The notes beneath the pieces are model-generated. The model ran no database searches. It saw only the letters and a list, made by a program, of their open reading frames with translations, and was not told the DNA's origin. This document shows, piece after piece, positions 62,263 through 64,000 of a DNA stretch of 64,000 nucleotides (within the stretch, counting starts at the first letter, position 1; each line of letters begins with the position of its first letter). The DNA is taken from NCBI GenBank assembly GCA_046233115.1, contig JBJXHM010000012.1:170619-234618 (forward strand), written 5' to 3'. This DNA comes from JACOMY01 sp046233115 (lineage in GTDB: Bacteria; Pseudomonadota; Alphaproteobacteria; Kiloniellales; JACOMY01). Position numbers and translations under genes: made by a program.

Positions 62263-63148
62263 CGAGCGCTCCTTCGACCTCTTTTACCAGTTCATCCAGG
62301 ATCGCGACCATGCGCGGCCCCCACTTGTCGCGGAAGGTCGGCGCCTCGACCACGCGCTCCAGCGCGGCCGGCACCGCGGTCAGTTGCGGCACCCGCGTCT
62401 CGAACAGCCGGAAGCTCGCGTCCGCAGCCGTGCTCTCGGCTTCCAGCCCGGCCAGGCTGCCGCGCTGGGCGAGATGGCCGGTGACCCGCGTTGCCAGCAC
62501 CCAGGGCCGCCCCTTGGGTCCCGGCAGGCTGGTCTTACGCGCCAGCGGGTCGCGCCAGACGTTGTTGCAGAAGGCCTGCAGGCCCAGGGTCGAGATGAAG
62601 TCGGGGATGGTCGGCACCACCACCAGGTCGGCCAGCCGGATCGCCACCTCGGTATAGGCCGAGATGCCCGGCGCACAGTCGAAGAGGATCATGTCGTAGC
62701 GCTTACGCGCCCGCTCCACCTCCTTGCTGAGCGTCTTCCAGACCTGCTCCTCGATCGCGCGCATGGAGTAGCCGAGCTCGGTCAGGTGATAGATCAGCTC
62801 GCGCTCCAAGGTGCGCAGCGCCGGGCTCGCCGGCAGCAAGGCCAGACTGAGCGCTTCGCCCAGGTGGGTCACCCGGCTCACTCGATTGCGCAGGTAATGG
62901 TCGAGCCGGACCTTTTCGCGATAGAAGACGGCGTCCTCCAGGAAGCAGGTGACGCTCTTGCGGTCCTCGATCATCTCGGCCAGCAATTCATCGCCGGCCA
63001 GGCACCAGGAGGCGCTGGCCTGGGCGTCGAGGTCGATCACCAGCACTTCGTGCCCGCTGGCCGCAAGCGCCTCCGCCAGGCTCACAACCGTGGCGGTCTT
63101 GCCGACCCCGCCCTTCATATTGGCGATCGCTATGACCTGCCCCGTCAT
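62252..63148 (-). CDS. ParA/MinD-type ATPase (orphan)
   Basis: 298 residues from the ATG at 63148, preceded by GGGAAAGG; longer in-frame starts run back through a non-coding stretch. The deviant Walker A NMKGGVGKTAT has the signature K12 and catalytic K17. IDLDAQAS (Walker A') and LFDCAPGISAYTEVAI (Walker B) follow. It should cycle between ATP-bound dimer and monomer to position a cargo such as DNA, a chemoreceptor array or an export complex. No parB-like gene or parS is visible; only the coupled lysine-rich protein. Confidence 0.9.
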   Translation of the reverse strand: MTGQVIAIANMKGGVGKTATVVSLAEALAASGHEVLVIDLDAQASASWCLAGDELLAEMIEDRKSVTCFLEDAVFYREKVRLDHYLRNRVSRVTHLGEALSLALLPASPALRTLERELIYHLTELGYSMRAIEEQVWKTLSKEVERARKRYDMILFDCAPGISAYTEVAIRLADLVVVPTIPDFISTLGLQAFCNNVWRDPLARKTSLPGPKGRPWVLATRVTGHLAQRGSLAGLEAESTAADASFRLFETRVPQLTAVPAALERVVEAPTFRDKWGPRMVAILDELVKEVEGALDAA

Positions 63149-63350
63149 CCCGAACCTTTCCCGCTGGCTCCCGTCCTCTGGATACACGATCGCCCCTTTG
63201 GCCGAAAGTGCCGGGAAGCCCCAGCCGGAAGGACCCCATGTCAAAATTGAACGCGCTTGCAGCTCAAGCGGGCGGTATAGTGCGACCGTCAGTCCCCGCT
63301 GCGACCCGAAGGCGCGAAGGGGGACCACGAGAACCGCCTGGAGAGATACA

Positions 63351-63791
63351 ATGAGCAGAGTTATCCTCGCCGCCTGCGCACTGGCCTTTGCCGTGGTTCT
63401 GTCCGCCGCCTCGGCCAGCGCGGAAGACCGCAAGCCCAGCGCCACCGTCAGCATCAAGCAGACCCAGGTAGCCTTCCTGCTCAGCGGCACCCTGGGCGGC
63501 GGCACCCTCTACTACCAGGGCAAGTCCTACTCCTTTTCCATCGGCGGCCTCGGCGTCGGCGGCATCGGCGTCTCGTCCCTGGAAGCGACCGGCACTGTCT
63601 ACGAGATGAAGAGCCTCAAAGACTTCGCCGGCCTCTACGGCCAGGCCCGCACCGGCTGGGCCGCCGGCGAGAAGGGTGAAGGCAAGATGTGGCTGCAGAA
63701 CGAGGCCGGCGTGGTCATCGAGCTGAAGGCCAAGCGCGACGGCGTCATGCTGGCGATGGGCGCCGATGGCGTCCTGATCCAGATGGATTGA
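63351..63791 (+). CDS. Small secreted protein of unknown function
   Basis: 146 residues from the ATG at 63351, preceded by GGAGAG. A signal peptide runs to about residue 24 (MSRVILAACALAFAVVLSAA, then ASAE). The mature part is a compact glycine-rich beta-like sequence (SGTLGGGTLYYQGK, FSIGGLGVGGIGVSSLEATG, LQNEAGVVIELKAKRD). I recognise no family. Divergent from the ParA operon by 202 bases. Confidence 0.7.
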   Translation: MSRVILAACALAFAVVLSAASASAEDRKPSATVSIKQTQVAFLLSGTLGGGTLYYQGKSYSFSIGGLGVGGIGVSSLEATGTVYEMKSLKDFAGLYGQARTGWAAGEKGEGKMWLQNEAGVVIELKAKRDGVMLAMGADGVLIQMD

Positions 63792-63793
63792 TT

Positions 63794-63850
63794 TGCGCTT
63801 GAGCGCATTGCGTTCCGTTTGAACCGGTACCGGCCCGCGGGCCGGTGCCG
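63794..63850 (+). terminator. Two hairpins downstream of the small secreted protein
   Basis: TGCGC-TTGA-GCGCA (63794-63807) is followed by TTGCGTTCCGTTT, a loose T-rich run. A second longer stem pairs 63825-63836 with 63839-63850 (12 bases, one G/U, tight loop). Either could end the transcript. Confidence 0.45.
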
Positions 63851-63879
63851 TGCAACCTCAACAAGCCACAGCTCTAGCA

Positions 63880-64000
63880 GGCAGCTGAAAAAGTCGGCGG
63901 GAGGGGCGTTTCGGGAAGTTTTTGGCTGGTGTTGATGGGTCAGCTTTCCGGAGCGAGCTGCGGATGGTTTCTTTGGTAGGTGGCTGAGTGGGCTGCACTC
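63880..64000. mobile_element. Possible insertion-sequence terminus at the right edge
   Basis: GGCAGCTGAAAAAGTC followed by lower-GC sequence rich in GTTT and TTTGG resembles the terminal inverted repeats of many transposases' elements (often containing CTGAAAAAGT). No transposase reading frame is seen in the remaining bases, and the other end is outside the window. Confidence 0.3.

Overview
The window is GC-rich chromosomal DNA whose housekeeping block (coaD, gyrA, hupB and ssb, all on the minus strand) and gene families point to an alphaproteobacterium. A free-living, possibly marine or saline Rhodospirillales-type organism is my best inference. There are no rRNA or tRNA genes, no CRISPR array and no complete mobile element that I can see. 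The last ~120 bases may be the edge of an insertion sequence.

Bases 1-26.3 kb form an almost continuous plus-strand nitrogen-scavenging region. It opens with the 3' end of a glutamine-synthetase-family gene, a phytanoyl-CoA-dioxygenase-type oxygenase, a PAS-only protein and a PAS-type sigma-54 activator. A complete polyamine-type ABC importer follows (binding protein, ATPase, two permeases). Next come an acyl-CoA-synthetase-like protein that has lost its catalytic motifs and an aliphatic amidase operon: amiE, a MoxR-type AAA+ ATPase, a vWA protein, amiC and amiR. The amiE leader carries hairpins resembling ANTAR (AmiR) targets. The region ends with the urea ABC transporter urtABCDE and an urease operon ureE-F-AB(fused)-C-G-D. 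Polyamines, short amides and urea would all be drained to ammonia, with glutamine synthetase as a plausible sink.

Bases 26.3-30.4 kb hold an AT-rich gap, a two-part glycosyltransferase and an isocitrate/isopropylmalate-type dehydrogenase. Bases 30.5-45.3 kb are minus strand: two very large RTX calcium-binding proteins with related C-termini flank a SARP/BTAD-type regulator and the housekeeping block. The second RTX protein has 24 copies of a 19-residue (10+9) unit. The runs of plain nonapeptides between them are all even-numbered, so every 10-residue repeat falls on the same side of the predicted beta-roll. I consider this the most unusual signal in the window.

Bases 45.4-63.8 kb are mixed: two class III nucleotide cyclases (one with a CxxCH haem-c motif), an agmatinase-family ureohydrolase, an LprI/MliC-type periplasmic protein, a FUSC-type transporter, a TetR regulator divergent from an RND efflux pair, choline-sulfatase, a hybrid histidine kinase, an orphan ParA-type ATPase with a lysine-rich partner, and a small secreted protein.
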